The translations under genes were made by a program, and so were the position numbers. Shown piece after piece: positions 18,151 to 26,803 of a stretch of 64,000 nt of DNA. The stretch is from Acinetobacter baumannii (lineage in GTDB: Bacteria > Pseudomonadota > Gammaproteobacteria > Pseudomonadales > Moraxellaceae). Each line of letters begins with the position of its first letter. Position 1 is the stretch's first letter. The notes below the pieces were generated by a model. That model saw nothing but the letters and a program-made list of their open reading frames with translations. It ran no database searches and had not been told where the DNA came from. The stretch spans positions 62,001-126,000 of the forward strand of contig NZ_JADVOP010000009.1 in NCBI RefSeq assembly GCF_016508585.1, in the 5' to 3' direction.

Positions 18151-18537
18151 ATGGCTAAAGATACTCGCACACGCAAGAAGGTCACTCGTACCGTCTCTGA
18201 AGGTGTTGCACACATTCACGCTTCTTTTAATAACACCATTGTTACGATTACTGATCGTCAAGGTAATGCATTGGCTTGGGCTACTTCAGGTGGACAAGGC
18301 TTCCGTGGATCACGTAAATCAACTCCGTTTGCTGCTCAGGTAGCTGCTGAAGTTGCTGGTAAAGCTGCTTTAGATTACGGTTTGAAAAACTTGGACGTCC
18401 TTGTTAAAGGTCCTGGTCCAGGTCGTGAATCTGCGGTTCGTGCATTAGGTGCAGTGGGTTATAAAATTAACAGCATTACCGATGTGACTCCGATTCCGCA
18501 CAACGGTTGCCGTCCACCTAAAAAACGTCGCGTGTAA
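18151..18537 (+). CDS. rpsK: 30S ribosomal protein S11
   Basis: S11 lies on the platform near the mRNA exit. The 128-residue product contains [32 protein letters not shown] and the C-terminal [12 protein letters not shown] signatures. Length agrees with E. coli (129). Confidence 0.98.
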
Positions 18538-18549
18538 GGAGAAACATTC

Positions 18550-19173
18550 ATGGCTCGTTATATTGGTCCAAAATGCAAACTCTCTCGCCGCGAAGGGACA
18601 GACCTGCAATTAAAATCTGGCGTTAAACCTTTTGACGTCAAAACAAAAAAATCTGCTAAAGCTCCTGGTCAACATGGCCAAAGCCGTGCTAAACAATCTG
18701 AGTATTCACTACAATTACGTGAAAAACAAAAAGTACGTCGTATGTACGGTGTTTTAGAGCGTCAATTTAGTAATTACTACAAAGAAGCTGCTCGTGTTAA
18801 AGGCGCAACTGGTGAAAACTTGTTGAAATTGCTTGAAAGCCGCCTCGATAACGTTGTTTATCGCATGGGTTTTGGTTCTACACGTGCAGAAGCTCGTCAG
18901 CTGGTATCTCACCGTTCAATCACTTTAAATGGTCGTCGCGTTAACATCGCGTCTATTCAAGTTAAAGCGGGTGACGTGATTGCAGTTCACGAAAGCGCTA
19001 AACAACAATTACGTATTAAAAACGCAATTGAATTGGCTGCTCAACGTGGCACAGCTGCTTGGATTGACGTAGATCATTCAAAACTTGAAGGTACATTTAA
19101 AGCTGCACCTGATCGTTCTGATTTACCTGCTGAAATCAACGAAAGCTTGATTGTAGAATTGTATTCTAAATAA
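18550..19173 (+). CDS. rpsD: 30S ribosomal protein S4
   Basis: S4 is a primary 16S rRNA binder and, in E. coli, represses the alpha operon. The 207-residue product has the [20 protein letters not shown]-terminus and an S4 RNA-binding domain near residues 97-160 ([20 protein letters not shown]). Length agrees with E. coli (206). If alpha-operon feedback exists here, the leader before rpsM is the expected target. Confidence 0.98.
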   Translation: MARYIGPKCKLSRREGTDLQLKSGVKPFDVKTKKSAKAPGQHGQSRAKQSEYSLQLREKQKVRRMYGVLERQFSNYYKEAARVKGATGENLLKLLESRLDNVVYRMGFGSTRAEARQLVSHRSITLNGRRVNIASIQVKAGDVIAVHESAKQQLRIKNAIELAAQRGTAAWIDVDHSKLEGTFKAAPDRSDLPAEINESLIVELYSK

Positions 19174-19190
19174 TCCTTGAGGTAGCAATA

Positions 19191-20198
19191 ATGACGCGTA
19201 CTGCAAACGAGTTTCTAACTCCGCAAGCGATCAAGGTCGAAGCGGCAAGCGGGACCTCGGCAAAAGTGATTCTTGAACCATTAGAGCGTGGCTTCGGTCA
19301 TACTCTTGGTAATGCTTTACGTCGCATCCTATTGTCTTCTTTACCTGGCGCTGCTGTGGTAGAAGTTGAAATAGAGGGTGTCGAGCACGAGTACAGTACT
19401 TTAGAAGGCTTGCAGCAGGACATCGTCGAGCTCTTGCTGAACCTAAAAGGATTGTCTATTAAGCTGTTCGATCAAAACGAAGCATATTTAACATTGGAAA
19501 AGCAAGGTCCTGGCGATGTAACTGCTGCAGATCTTCGCTTACCGCATAATGTTGAAGTGGTTAACCCTGAACATTTGATCGGTACTTTAAGTGCTTCAGG
19601 CTCATTAAAAATGCGCTTGAAAGTTTCTCAAGGTCGTGGTTATGAAACTTCTGACTCACGTTTCCCTGAAGGTGAAACGCGTCCTGTAGGTCGTCTACAG
19701 TTAGATGCTTCTTATAGCCCAATCAAACGTGTGTCTTACACAGTAGAAAATGCTCGTGTAGAACAACGTACTGACCTTGATAAGCTCATCATTGATCTTG
19801 AAACAAATGGAACAGTCGATCCTGAAGAAGCGATCCGCAAAGCGGCAACAATCTTGCAACAACAAATTGCAATTTTTGTTGATCTTCAGAAAGATCAGGC
19901 TCCAGTTGCTCAAGAGCCACGTGAAGAAGTTGACCCAATCTTGCTTCGTCCAGTTGATGATCTAGAGCTTACTGTTCGTTCTGCTAACTGTTTGAAAGCA
20001 GAAAATATTTACTACATTGGTGATCTAGTACAGCGTACTGAGGTTGAGTTGCTTAAAACTCCTAACCTGGGTAAAAAATCGCTTACTGAGATCAAAGATG
20101 TTCTGGCTTCTAAGGGCTTACAGCTCGGCATGCGTTTAGAGAACTGGCCACCAGCTAGTCTCCGTATGGACGATCGTTTCGCCTATCGTAGCCGTTAA
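19191..20198 (+). CDS. rpoA: RNA polymerase subunit alpha
   Basis: RpoA dimerises to nucleate RNA polymerase assembly and contacts UP elements and activators. The 335-residue product has the N-terminal dimerisation domain ([21 protein letters not shown] near 33-53), a flexible acidic linker near 240-250 and the C-terminal domain with [16 protein letters not shown] and [13 protein letters not shown]. It is six residues longer than E. coli. It lies between rpsD and rplQ. Confidence 0.99.
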   Translation: MTRTANEFLTPQAIKVEAASGTSAKVILEPLERGFGHTLGNALRRILLSSLPGAAVVEVEIEGVEHEYSTLEGLQQDIVELLLNLKGLSIKLFDQNEAYLTLEKQGPGDVTAADLRLPHNVEVVNPEHLIGTLSASGSLKMRLKVSQGRGYETSDSRFPEGETRPVGRLQLDASYSPIKRVSYTVENARVEQRTDLDKLIIDLETNGTVDPEEAIRKAATILQQQIAIFVDLQKDQAPVAQEPREEVDPILLRPVDDLELTVRSANCLKAENIYYIGDLVQRTEVELLKTPNLGKKSLTEIKDVLASKGLQLGMRLENWPPASLRMDDRFAYRSR

Positions 20199-20216
20199 TT
20201 AAGTAGGACTATCACC

Positions 20217-20582
20217 ATGCGTCATCGTAATAGTGGTGTGAAATTAGGCCGTACCAGCAGCCATCGTAAAGCGATGTTCCAAAACATGGCGAATTCATTG
20301 TTTGAGCACGAGTTAATTAAAACGACTGTGCCTAAAGCAAAAGAGTTACGTCGTGTAGCTGAGCCTTTAATCACTTTAGCTAAAAACGATACTGTAGCAA
20401 ACCGTCGTTTAGCGTTTGCTCGTACTCGTTCAGCAGCAACAGTTGGTAAATTATTTACCGTTCTTGGCCCTCGTTACAAAGAACGTAACGGCGGTTATCT
20501 ACGTGTTCTTAAAGCTGGTTTCCGTGCAGGTGATGCTGCGCCGATGGCTTATGTAGAGCTTGTGGATCGTGAAGTAAACTAA
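20217..20582 (+). CDS. rplQ: 50S ribosomal protein L17
   Basis: L17 lies near the tunnel exit. The 121-residue product begins [20 protein letters not shown] and contains [20 protein letters not shown], both family signatures. It lacks a few C-terminal residues relative to E. coli (127). It ends the alpha operon and is followed by a strong terminator. Confidence 0.98.
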   Translation: MRHRNSGVKLGRTSSHRKAMFQNMANSLFEHELIKTTVPKAKELRRVAEPLITLAKNDTVANRRLAFARTRSAATVGKLFTVLGPRYKERNGGYLRVLKAGFRAGDAAPMAYVELVDREVN

Positions 20583-20613
20583 TTACTTACGTCATAGAAC
20601 AATCGGTTGTTCG

Positions 20614-20644
20614 AAAAAGGTCGGTGTTTCACCGACCTTTTTTT
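20614..20644 (+). terminator. Intrinsic terminator of the alpha operon
   Basis: A 13-base stem AAAAAGGTCGGTG/CACCGACCTTTTT closes on a three-base loop and runs into seven T residues. It lies 31 bases after the rplQ stop. Confidence 0.95.
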
Positions 20645-20652
20645 GTGCCTGT

Positions 20653-20665
20653 ATTGTTAGACAAT
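20653..20665. repeat. ATTGT-TAG-ACAAT palindrome upstream of almA
   Basis: A 13-base palindrome lies between the alpha-operon terminator and the almA promoter. Its reverse complement core recurs at 24486-24497, and related copies lie at 24571 and 24610, so it may be one regulator's site. Confidence 0.4.
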
Positions 20666-20715
20666 TTTTTAAATTTGTCCTCAATTGACATGAATTTCGT
20701 CATAAAAATTCAAAC

Positions 20716-20744
20716 TTGACATTGCGTATTGTCAAATTTATGCT
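20716..20744 (+). promoter_or_regulatory. almA promoter with an overlapping inverted repeat
   Basis: A consensus -35 TTGACA (20716-20721) is 17 bases from a -10 TATGCT (20739-20744). The -35 is the left arm of a perfect inverted repeat TTGACA-N8-TGTCAA (20716-20735). A second TTGACA lies 31 bases upstream at 20685. The arrangement suggests a repressor operator over the promoter; which protein binds is unknown. Confidence 0.62.
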
Positions 20745-20783
20745 TTAATAAAAATGTACTCTTAAAAAGGTTATAAAAAGAAC

Positions 20784-22274
20784 ATGGAAAAGCAAGTTGA
20801 TATTCTTATCGTAGGCGCAGGGATCTCTGGTATCGGTGTTGCTGCACATCTTTCTAAAAACTCGCCACAACGTTCATTTGAAATTATTGAACGTCGTGCC
20901 AGTTTTGGCGGTACTTGGGATTTATTTAAGTATCCCGGCATTCGTTCTGACTCTGATATGTCTACATTTGGCTTTAATTTCAAGCCTTGGCAGAAAGCCA
21001 ATGTCTTAGCAGATGGTGCTTCGATTAAAGGCTATGTTGCTGAGGTGGTCGACGAGTTTAAGTTAAAAGATAAAATTCATTTTAATCATCGTGTCCGTAC
21101 TGCCAACTATGATTCTTCAATCAAAAAATGGGTTGTGGAAATAGAAGATGAAAATCAAAAGTTACAAACTTGGGTTGCCAATTTTGTTGTAGGGTGTACG
21201 GGTTATTACAATTACGATCAAGGTTATCAACCCGATTATCCAGGTAAAAATGATTTTAAAGGCGAGTTTGTGAATCCACAGTTCTGGCCAGAAAACCTAG
21301 ATTACACAGGCAAAAAAGTGGTGATTATCGGCAGTGGTGCCACAGCGATCACGCTTGTTCCTGCAATGTCAAAAGGCGGAGCGGGTCATGTAACCATGTT
21401 ACAACGCTCACCAACCTATATTGCTTCTATTCCATCGATTGATTTTGTCTATGACAAAATGCGTAAAGTATTACCTGAAGATGTTGCCTATAAACTGACC
21501 CGTGCACGTAATATCGGGATGCAGCGTGGAATTTATGCACTTGCCCAAAAGCAGCCAAAATTACTCCGTAAGTTCTTGCTCAAATCCATTGAAATGCAGT
21601 TAAAAGGTAAAGTGGATATGAAACATTTTACCCCTAGCTATAATCCTTGGGATCAGCGTTTATGTGTGGTTCCAGATGGGGATCTATTTAAAATTCTACG
21701 TTCTGGCAAAGCCAGTGTGGAAACAGACCATATTGAGAAAATCACTGAAACGGGTATTCAGTTAAAATCAGGTAAGCATTTAGATGCTGACATTATTGTA
21801 TCTGCGACAGGTCTGGATATTCAGATTCTAGGCGGCATCAAAGCGACACTCGATGGCAAACCATTGAATACTTCACAGCACATGCTTTATCAGGGCGTAA
21901 TGGTCAGTGATGTACCGAATATGGCAATGATCATTGGTTATATTAACGCTTCCTGGACACTTAAAGTGGATATTGCTGGTGAATATATATGCCGACTACT
22001 TAACTATATGGACAACAAAGGCTACGATGAAGTTATTCCTCAAGGTGATGCAACAGAGTTAATGGAAGATACCGTGATGGGTAGCTTAAGTTCAGGCTAT
22101 ATTGCTCGTGCTGCTGACGTAATGCCAAAACAGGGGAAACATGCACCTTGGAAAGTAACGAATAACTATCTTGCAGATCGTAAAGAACTTAAAAATGCCA
22201 AGTTTGATGATGGGGTTTTAAAATTCCATAAACGTGAAGCGGAAGTCAAAAAAAAGCCTAAACTGGTTTCTTGA
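20784..22274 (+). CDS. almA: Flavin-binding monooxygenase, AlmA-like (long-chain alkane)
   Basis: AlmA oxidises long-chain n-alkanes (about C32 and above) in Acinetobacter. The 496-residue product has the same length and very similar sequence to AlmA as I remember it. An FAD-binding GAGISG lies at residues 11-16, a GGTWDLF segment at 42-48 and an NADPH-binding GSGATA at 183-188. The Baeyer-Villiger fingerprint FxGxxxHxxxW appears at 158-168 as F-K-G...N...W, with Asn164 where His is usual. An AraC-type or other regulator is not adjacent, but its promoter carries an inverted repeat. A convergent acyl-CoA dehydrogenase gene follows. Substrate range cannot be read from sequence. Confidence 0.83.
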   Translation: MEKQVDILIVGAGISGIGVAAHLSKNSPQRSFEIIERRASFGGTWDLFKYPGIRSDSDMSTFGFNFKPWQKANVLADGASIKGYVAEVVDEFKLKDKIHFNHRVRTANYDSSIKKWVVEIEDENQKLQTWVANFVVGCTGYYNYDQGYQPDYPGKNDFKGEFVNPQFWPENLDYTGKKVVIIGSGATAITLVPAMSKGGAGHVTMLQRSPTYIASIPSIDFVYDKMRKVLPEDVAYKLTRARNIGMQRGIYALAQKQPKLLRKFLLKSIEMQLKGKVDMKHFTPSYNPWDQRLCVVPDGDLFKILRSGKASVETDHIEKITETGIQLKSGKHLDADIIVSATGLDIQILGGIKATLDGKPLNTSQHMLYQGVMVSDVPNMAMIIGYINASWTLKVDIAGEYICRLLNYMDNKGYDEVIPQGDATELMEDTVMGSLSSGYIARAADVMPKQGKHAPWKVTNNYLADRKELKNAKFDDGVLKFHKREAEVKKKPKLVS

Positions 22275-22306
22275 TTGAATCTGTTTTAAGTTTGTATGAA
22301 GCAACT

Positions 22307-22330
22307 AAAAAGGAGCCAACGCTCCTTTTT
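22307..22330 (+). terminator. Terminator of the almA-like gene
   Basis: AAAAAGGAGC and GCTCCTTTTT form a 10-base stem on a CAAC loop, followed by one more T. It lies 32 bases after the stop. Confidence 0.9.
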
Positions 22331-22448
22331 TCATGTTAGGGAAAATATTTCCAGCAGGTTTTTTTAATTGAATCTTTTTTCAGTGAACAATCAATGCTGA
22401 ATAGTCTTTAATGGTGTAGTGCATGAATCTATTGAATTGAAAATAAAA

Positions 22449-22466
22449 AAGGAGCCGAAGCTCCTT
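22449..22466 (-). terminator. Terminator of the acyl-CoA dehydrogenase gene
   Basis: AAGGAGC/GCTCCTT with a four-base loop sits 16 bases after the stop at 22483. On the reverse strand it runs into TTTTATTTT. Confidence 0.85.
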
Positions 22467-22482
22467 GATCAAACCATTTAAA

Positions 22483-23670
22483 TTATAAGGAACGTGAAAT
22501 GAGTTCTTTCATAATTTCATTGGTTCCTGCATAAATTCGATTGGCGCGATTATCAATATAGGCTCGAGCAATTGGATATTCCATCATGTAGCCATAACCG
22601 CCATGCAATTGTAGACATTCATCAACAACATTTGAAAAGAGTTCGGAAATTTTATATTTTGCAGCTGCGGCAGCATCAACCCCCAAACTTCCTTCAAGTT
22701 GTAATTCCATGCAACGATCAAGATAAGCACGGCAGAAATCAATTTCTGTACGCATTTCTGCAAGTTTGAAACGTGTATTTTGAAATGCACCAATCGGTTT
22801 ACCAAAGGCCTTACGATCTTTGGTATATTGAACAGTGTGTGCCAGTGCTGCTTCTGCACCTGCCTGACAGATAATAGCAACCAACATACGTTCCCATGCC
22901 AACTCTTTCATCAGCATGATGAAGCCCATACCTTCCATACCCAAAAGATTTTCTTTCGGTACTCGGACATCTTCAAAGAACAGTTCACAAGTGTCTTGAC
23001 CTTTCATTCCGATTTTATTGAGCGGCTTACCTTTGGTAAATCCAGCACGGTCTGCTTCAACGATAATTAAGGACAGGTTTGCCGAACCTTTATCTGAATT
23101 GCCTGTTTTACAGACCACAATCGCCATATCGCAAAGATAGCCGTTGGTAATAAAGATCTTGGATCCATTGATGACATATTCATCACCGTCCAGAACTGCT
23201 GTTGTGCGAACCCCTTGTAAGTCAGATCCTGTACCCGGTTCAGTCATTGCAATCGCAGTCACCGTCTCACCAGACGCCATTTTAGGCAACCAATGTTTCT
23301 TTTGGGATTCGTTGCCAAAATTATTGATATAGTTTGCAACAATATCTGAATGCAGAGAAAAACCTGTTGAAGAATCCATCGCATAGGCTTGTTCTTCAAT
23401 TAAAATCATACTGTAGAGGCGATCTACACCGTAACCGCCATATTCTTCAGGCATGGTTGCGCAGAGCAGACCCAGTTCGCCAGCCTTGTTCCACAAGTCA
23501 CGATCGACATGTTGCTGTTGCTCATACTTTGCAATATTCGGTACAACTTCTTTTTCATAGAATTTTCGTACAGTTTCACGAAAAGCTTCGTGATCTGAAT
23601 TAAATAATTGGCGTGGTAACATATTGCTTAGAGGTCGAATTGCACCTGATTGCATTTTTATAATATCCAT
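22483..23670 (-). CDS. Acyl-CoA dehydrogenase, long-chain (LCAD) type
   Basis: This FAD enzyme catalyses the first beta-oxidation step, making trans-2-enoyl-CoA. The 395-residue product shows AMTEPGTGSDLQG (about 141-153), the ITNGYLCD FAD region and a C-terminus IYAGTNEIMKELISR. In medium-chain enzymes the base is Glu in the IYEGT motif; here that position is Ala. A Glu at about 260 in WERM matches the helix-G catalytic base of long-chain and isovaleryl enzymes, and the rest resembles human LCAD. The start is uncertain: MDIIK at 23670 or Met6; neither has a good ribosome-binding site. It may work downstream of AlmA. Electron transfer flavoprotein genes are not in the window. Confidence 0.87.
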   Translation of the reverse strand: MDIIKMQSGAIRPLSNMLPRQLFNSDHEAFRETVRKFYEKEVVPNIAKYEQQQHVDRDLWNKAGELGLLCATMPEEYGGYGVDRLYSMILIEEQAYAMDSSTGFSLHSDIVANYINNFGNESQKKHWLPKMASGETVTAIAMTEPGTGSDLQGVRTTAVLDGDEYVINGSKIFITNGYLCDMAIVVCKTGNSDKGSANLSLIIVEADRAGFTKGKPLNKIGMKGQDTCELFFEDVRVPKENLLGMEGMGFIMLMKELAWERMLVAIICQAGAEAALAHTVQYTKDRKAFGKPIGAFQNTRFKLAEMRTEIDFCRAYLDRCMELQLEGSLGVDAAAAAKYKISELFSNVVDECLQLHGGYGYMMEYPIARAYIDNRANRIYAGTNEIMKELISRSL

Positions 23671-23837
23671 ATGAGTTTTAGTGAGTAAAAATTAGGTGAA
23701 TTGATGAATTGCCGCAATGAGATGAATGCTCAAAACTTATTTTTAAATGATGAATTTGGTCATTTCAAAGAATTTAGCGCGAAATTAATGGTGAATAAGG
23801 TAAACTAAGCCAGAACTGAATCATTGGGGGATAAAGA

Positions 23838-24095
23838 ATGTCAGAAGAGATGAGTTTAGAAGAACGTAAAGTGATTTATCGCGCACGTCGTGGTCTTAAA
23901 GAGATCGATGTTTATTTTGACCCTTATGTAAAACAATATTATTTACAAGCGGATGCCCAGGAAAAAGCCTTATTTAAAGAATTGGTCGATCAAGAAGATC
24001 CAGACTTGTTGGATTGGTTTATGGAGGTTTCGGAACCTCCACGTCCAGAGTTAAGAGCATTGATTAATAAGTTAAAACATTATATTCATGGCTGA
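23838..24095 (+). CDS. sdhE: Succinate dehydrogenase assembly factor SdhE (YgfY)
   Basis: SdhE promotes covalent attachment of FAD to SdhA and FrdA. The 85-residue product is of the usual size, with the conserved RGxxE motif as RRGLKEID at residues 17-24 and a Trp/acidic C-terminal half (DLLDWFMEV). It overlaps the next gene by eight bases, as sdhE and ygfX do in other Gammaproteobacteria. No sdhCDAB genes are nearby. Confidence 0.88.
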   Translation: MSEEMSLEERKVIYRARRGLKEIDVYFDPYVKQYYLQADAQEKALFKELVDQEDPDLLDWFMEVSEPPRPELRALINKLKHYIHG

Positions 24096-24486
24096 ATCAA
24101 CTCAGCATCGGCAATATGAATTAAAACCCAGTCGGATTGCACTGGGTTTTCAGCTTTTATGCTTAGCATTCATGTTTATTTTGTGGCTGAAAATTTTGAA
24201 TATCTGGCTGAGTCTGTTGTTACTGTTGTTGGGATTGATCAGTCTAAAAGGGTTGAGAAATCGTCAGCAGGTAAAAATTTTAGCGCAATTGGACTTGGCT
24301 GAATGGGTAATCCAGTATACGGATTTACAAAAAGTACAGCATGTTCAGATCAAACAAATGATTGATCATGGTTTTTATGTTGTGGTGTATTTCAATGGAA
24401 AAAAGCATTCGAATTTAATTGTTTGGCAAGATCAAATGAGCACTTTGGCATGGAAATCTTTAAAATCTCGCACTAAACTTCAATAA
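24088..24486 (+). CDS. ygfX: YgfX (CptA)-like membrane protein
   Basis: The 132-residue product has two hydrophobic segments near residues 19-35 and 38-53, then a soluble C-terminal half containing WVIQY and YVVVYFNG. This layout and the eight-base overlap with sdhE fit YgfX/CptA, a small membrane protein proposed as the toxin-like partner of SdhE/CptB; its true function is debated. Sequence similarity in the family is low, so the call leans on gene order and topology. Confidence 0.68.
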   Translation: MAESTQHRQYELKPSRIALGFQLLCLAFMFILWLKILNIWLSLLLLLLGLISLKGLRNRQQVKILAQLDLAEWVIQYTDLQKVQHVQIKQMIDHGFYVVVYFNGKKHSNLIVWQDQMSTLAWKSLKSRTKLQ

Positions 24487-24624
24487 TTGTCTAACAAACA
24501 TAAACTTTTAAAACTAAATTTAATCTCGACAAAACAATTTCTTAATAAAAAAAATAGCAATCTGGTTCACATTGTTAGACCAAAAGGATAAAAAAATGCG
24601 CAATCCAGCAATTGTCTGACAATT
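24486..24624. repeat. Cluster of ATTGTCTRACAAT-like palindromes before a small-peptide gene
   Basis: Three related sequences lie in 140 bases: ATTGTCTAACAA at 24486-24497, ATTGTTAGACCAA at 24571-24583, and the perfect AATTGTCTGACAATT palindrome at 24610-24624. The first is the reverse complement of the core at 20653-20665. Their position upstream of the 51-codon gene suggests operator sites, but I cannot name the binding protein. Confidence 0.5.
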
Positions 24625-24688
24625 ATCTCTGAAAAAACATGATTCTACCTGTAAATTAAAAATACCAACAGCGAGGAGGAATTTCCAA

Positions 24689-24844
24689 ATGGGTGAAATT
24701 CATACGTTTTGGTTCCTAGTGGTTGCAATTTTGCTTGCAATTATATTTGGAAGACTAGGAACTGTGCTGAGGGAACAGATTGAAAAGGCTCACGATAACA
24801 AAGTTAACGCGAGTAAATTTAAAACCAATAAGCTCTCTCAATAG
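24689..24844 (+). CDS. Small single-span membrane peptide, 51 residues
   Basis: An ATG at 24689 follows a strong GAGGAGGA eight bases upstream and opens a 51-codon frame ending at TAG. Residues 7-21 are hydrophobic (FWFLVVAILLAIIF region), followed by a basic, charged tail of about 30 residues containing GRLGTVLREQ. This is typical of a single-helix inner-membrane peptide. An intrinsic terminator follows 15 bases later, so it is an independent transcription unit. I do not recognise the family. Confidence 0.7.
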   Translation: MGEIHTFWFLVVAILLAIIFGRLGTVLREQIEKAHDNKVNASKFKTNKLSQ

Positions 24845-24859
24845 AGTTTACCTTTTAAT

Positions 24860-24899
24860 AAGTAGCATGTGCTGAACCGTCGCAATGCTACTTTTTTTT
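24860..24899 (+). terminator. Terminator of the 51-residue peptide gene
   Basis: AAGTAGCAT (24860-24868) pairs with ATGCTACTT (24885-24893) around a 16-base loop and is followed by a run of T. This supports the small gene as a genuine transcript. Confidence 0.85.
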
Positions 24900-25060
24900 G
24901 CCTAAAATTTCTATAAAAAAAAGATCAGGTCAATTGAATGCACAATGAAGTCTGTCAAATTGTTCAGATAGAATTAGAGCAATTACTCTTTTATTCAGAG
25001 AATGCATCTGATATTGTTATTTAAAAAGGATATAAACACAATTATATAGAGGACAGGAGT

Positions 25061-26149
25061 ATGTCTAAGGCCCATAAATTTGGTCAATTGATGCTGACCG
25101 CAGTGATTGCTTCGTCTGTATTATCAGGATGCTCATATGTCGTTAAATCTGGTGCCAATGTCGCGCTTGGATTTAGTGAGAAACATATTGTGCCGCCAAT
25201 TTTGGCAGGTAACGATACTGATATGGCATGTAATTCTGGCAATGCATTAACCCCGGCAATCATGGCAACTAAAGATATGGGAGCTGATCCAACCCGTATG
25301 GCAGTGTTACTGTATTCCGCTGCGGGAATGTGTGCTGAAAATCGCGCCTTGGATGCTGAACTCAGATATTTACGTGCTTCCAAAGACGGTAAAGTCACAG
25401 AAGCTCAAGATGCGCGGGTAGAGCAAAAGCGCTGGGCGGCACTGGCGGCTGAACGTCAATACACCGGTTATCAGCTATTTGCAGAACGCTGGCAAGCCAA
25501 ATATAAATATACCTTGGGTGACTCTTGTCCAACCATGCGTAAGGACTTAGATCAAACTATTTATCTGATTGGTTTGCTGAGTGGCTTGCAGGCAATGACC
25601 AATGATATTAATTCTGGCGGTGCAGTGAATGTACCCAAGGATATTGCTGCGATTGTTGAACGTGGTATGACCTGTTTGGACAATAACAAATTCTGGGGAG
25701 CGCCAATGGCAACACGCGCTGTAATTTGGATATTGTTACCAGGTGCAGGGGATGGCAAGCCAGATCCGACACAAACTTTACAACAGTCTATGCAAATTGC
25801 AGAACAAAAAGGTGTGCGTTTGGCATTTGCCATGAATGCTGTAGCAGCACAAGCCAGTGGTGATGATGCAAAATTGCGATCTGCATTAAAAGCCTATGCT
25901 GCATCTCGTGCAGAGGATAAGCCTGTAAACCCTGAGTTTAGATTGTTAGATGGTATGGCGGGGCAGATGATTCAAGGTATCGCAGACCGTTACTGGACTG
26001 AAAATACAGGCGTACGTGCACCTGATGACGGTATGTCTACTTTCTGGGATGAACAAGCTTCTTCTGGTGACGACGAGTTATTCAATGACTTGCCTGCACC
26101 TACAGAAGAACCTGCTGCACCGGCAGAAGAACCTGTAAATAATCCATAA
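25061..26149 (+). CDS. Lipoprotein, possible TRAP-associated TatT-like protein
   Basis: The 362-residue product has a lipoprotein signal peptide with a lipobox LSGC and lipidated Cys24. The mature part is mostly alpha-helical, with Ala-rich helices (AMNAVAAQASGDD) reminiscent of TPR-like repeats, and a Pro/Glu/Ala-rich C-terminal tail. Such a helical lipoprotein near a TRAP transporter permease (27138) suggests the TatT family, described in Treponema as a TRAP partner. That link is inference: no diagnostic motif is visible by eye. The start is ATG at 25061, five bases after AGGAG. Confidence 0.5.
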   Translation: MSKAHKFGQLMLTAVIASSVLSGCSYVVKSGANVALGFSEKHIVPPILAGNDTDMACNSGNALTPAIMATKDMGADPTRMAVLLYSAAGMCAENRALDAELRYLRASKDGKVTEAQDARVEQKRWAALAAERQYTGYQLFAERWQAKYKYTLGDSCPTMRKDLDQTIYLIGLLSGLQAMTNDINSGGAVNVPKDIAAIVERGMTCLDNNKFWGAPMATRAVIWILLPGAGDGKPDPTQTLQQSMQIAEQKGVRLAFAMNAVAAQASGDDAKLRSALKAYAASRAEDKPVNPEFRLLDGMAGQMIQGIADRYWTENTGVRAPDDGMSTFWDEQASSGDDELFNDLPAPTEEPAAPAEEPVNNP

Positions 26150-26187
26150 TATTCATTTTCTTTCTGATGAATAGATTGGTTAGAATC

Positions 26188-26214
26188 AAAGAAGAGCAAT
26201 AGCTCTTCTTTTTT
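26188..26214 (+). terminator. Terminator after the lipoprotein gene
   Basis: AAAGAAGAGC and GCTCTTCTTT form a stem on an AATA loop followed by more T residues. It ends 10 bases before the rhombosortase start, so that gene needs its own promoter or read-through. Confidence 0.88.
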
Positions 26215-26224
26215 ATGGTGTCGC

Positions 26225-26803
26225 ATGATCCAACAGAAGCATGATCAGAATCTTTGGTTTATTGGTTTAAGCAGCATTTTCTTTGCAGTACTACAGCTTT
26301 TTCAAAATACCCTGATTTATCAATCAGACTTATTTCTGACTCAACCTTGGCGTTGGTGGACAGGGCATTGGGTACATGTGGGGTGGATTCACTACAGTTT
26401 AAATGTGTTGGCATTGGTATGTCTTCCGTTATTATTTCCTAATATCCAGCAAAAAGTTTTAATTCTGTTGCTGCTGGTTTTATCGCCTTTGCTCAGTCTT
26501 TGTTTCTATCTGTTTTATCCACAGATTTTTGCTTATGCTGGCTTATCGGGGGTATTGCATGGTCTATTTATTTTTTGTGCAATTGTGAGCTTGAAACAAC
26601 CACAGGAACGTAAATTTGCCGGGTTGCTACTTTTACTCATACTTGGAAAAATTGCTTGGGAATATCGTTTTGGTGCTCTGCAAACAGAACAGTTGATTGG
26701 TCATCCTGTATTGACGCAAGCACATTTACTTGGTGTCATTTTTGGCAGTATTTGCTCAATTTTAACTTTGGTTTTCAATTTCAATGCTTTAAACAATAAG
26801 TGA
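26225..26803 (+). CDS. rrtA: Rhombosortase-like intramembrane serine protease
   Basis: Rhombosortases are rhomboid relatives that process proteins with a GlyGly-CTERM tail. The 192-residue product is highly hydrophobic with about six segments. WRWWTGHWVHVGWIHYSLN lies at 42-60, the catalytic-type AGLSG at 105-109 has Ser108, and AHLLG near 166-170 supplies His167. These match the rhombosortase pattern, which differs from GlpG mainly in length and in the TGHxxH motif. No GlyGly-CTERM protein is coded in this window, so its substrate lies elsewhere. Confidence 0.75.
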   Translation: MIQQKHDQNLWFIGLSSIFFAVLQLFQNTLIYQSDLFLTQPWRWWTGHWVHVGWIHYSLNVLALVCLPLLFPNIQQKVLILLLLVLSPLLSLCFYLFYPQIFAYAGLSGVLHGLFIFCAIVSLKQPQERKFAGLLLLLILGKIAWEYRFGALQTEQLIGHPVLTQAHLLGVIFGSICSILTLVFNFNALNNK

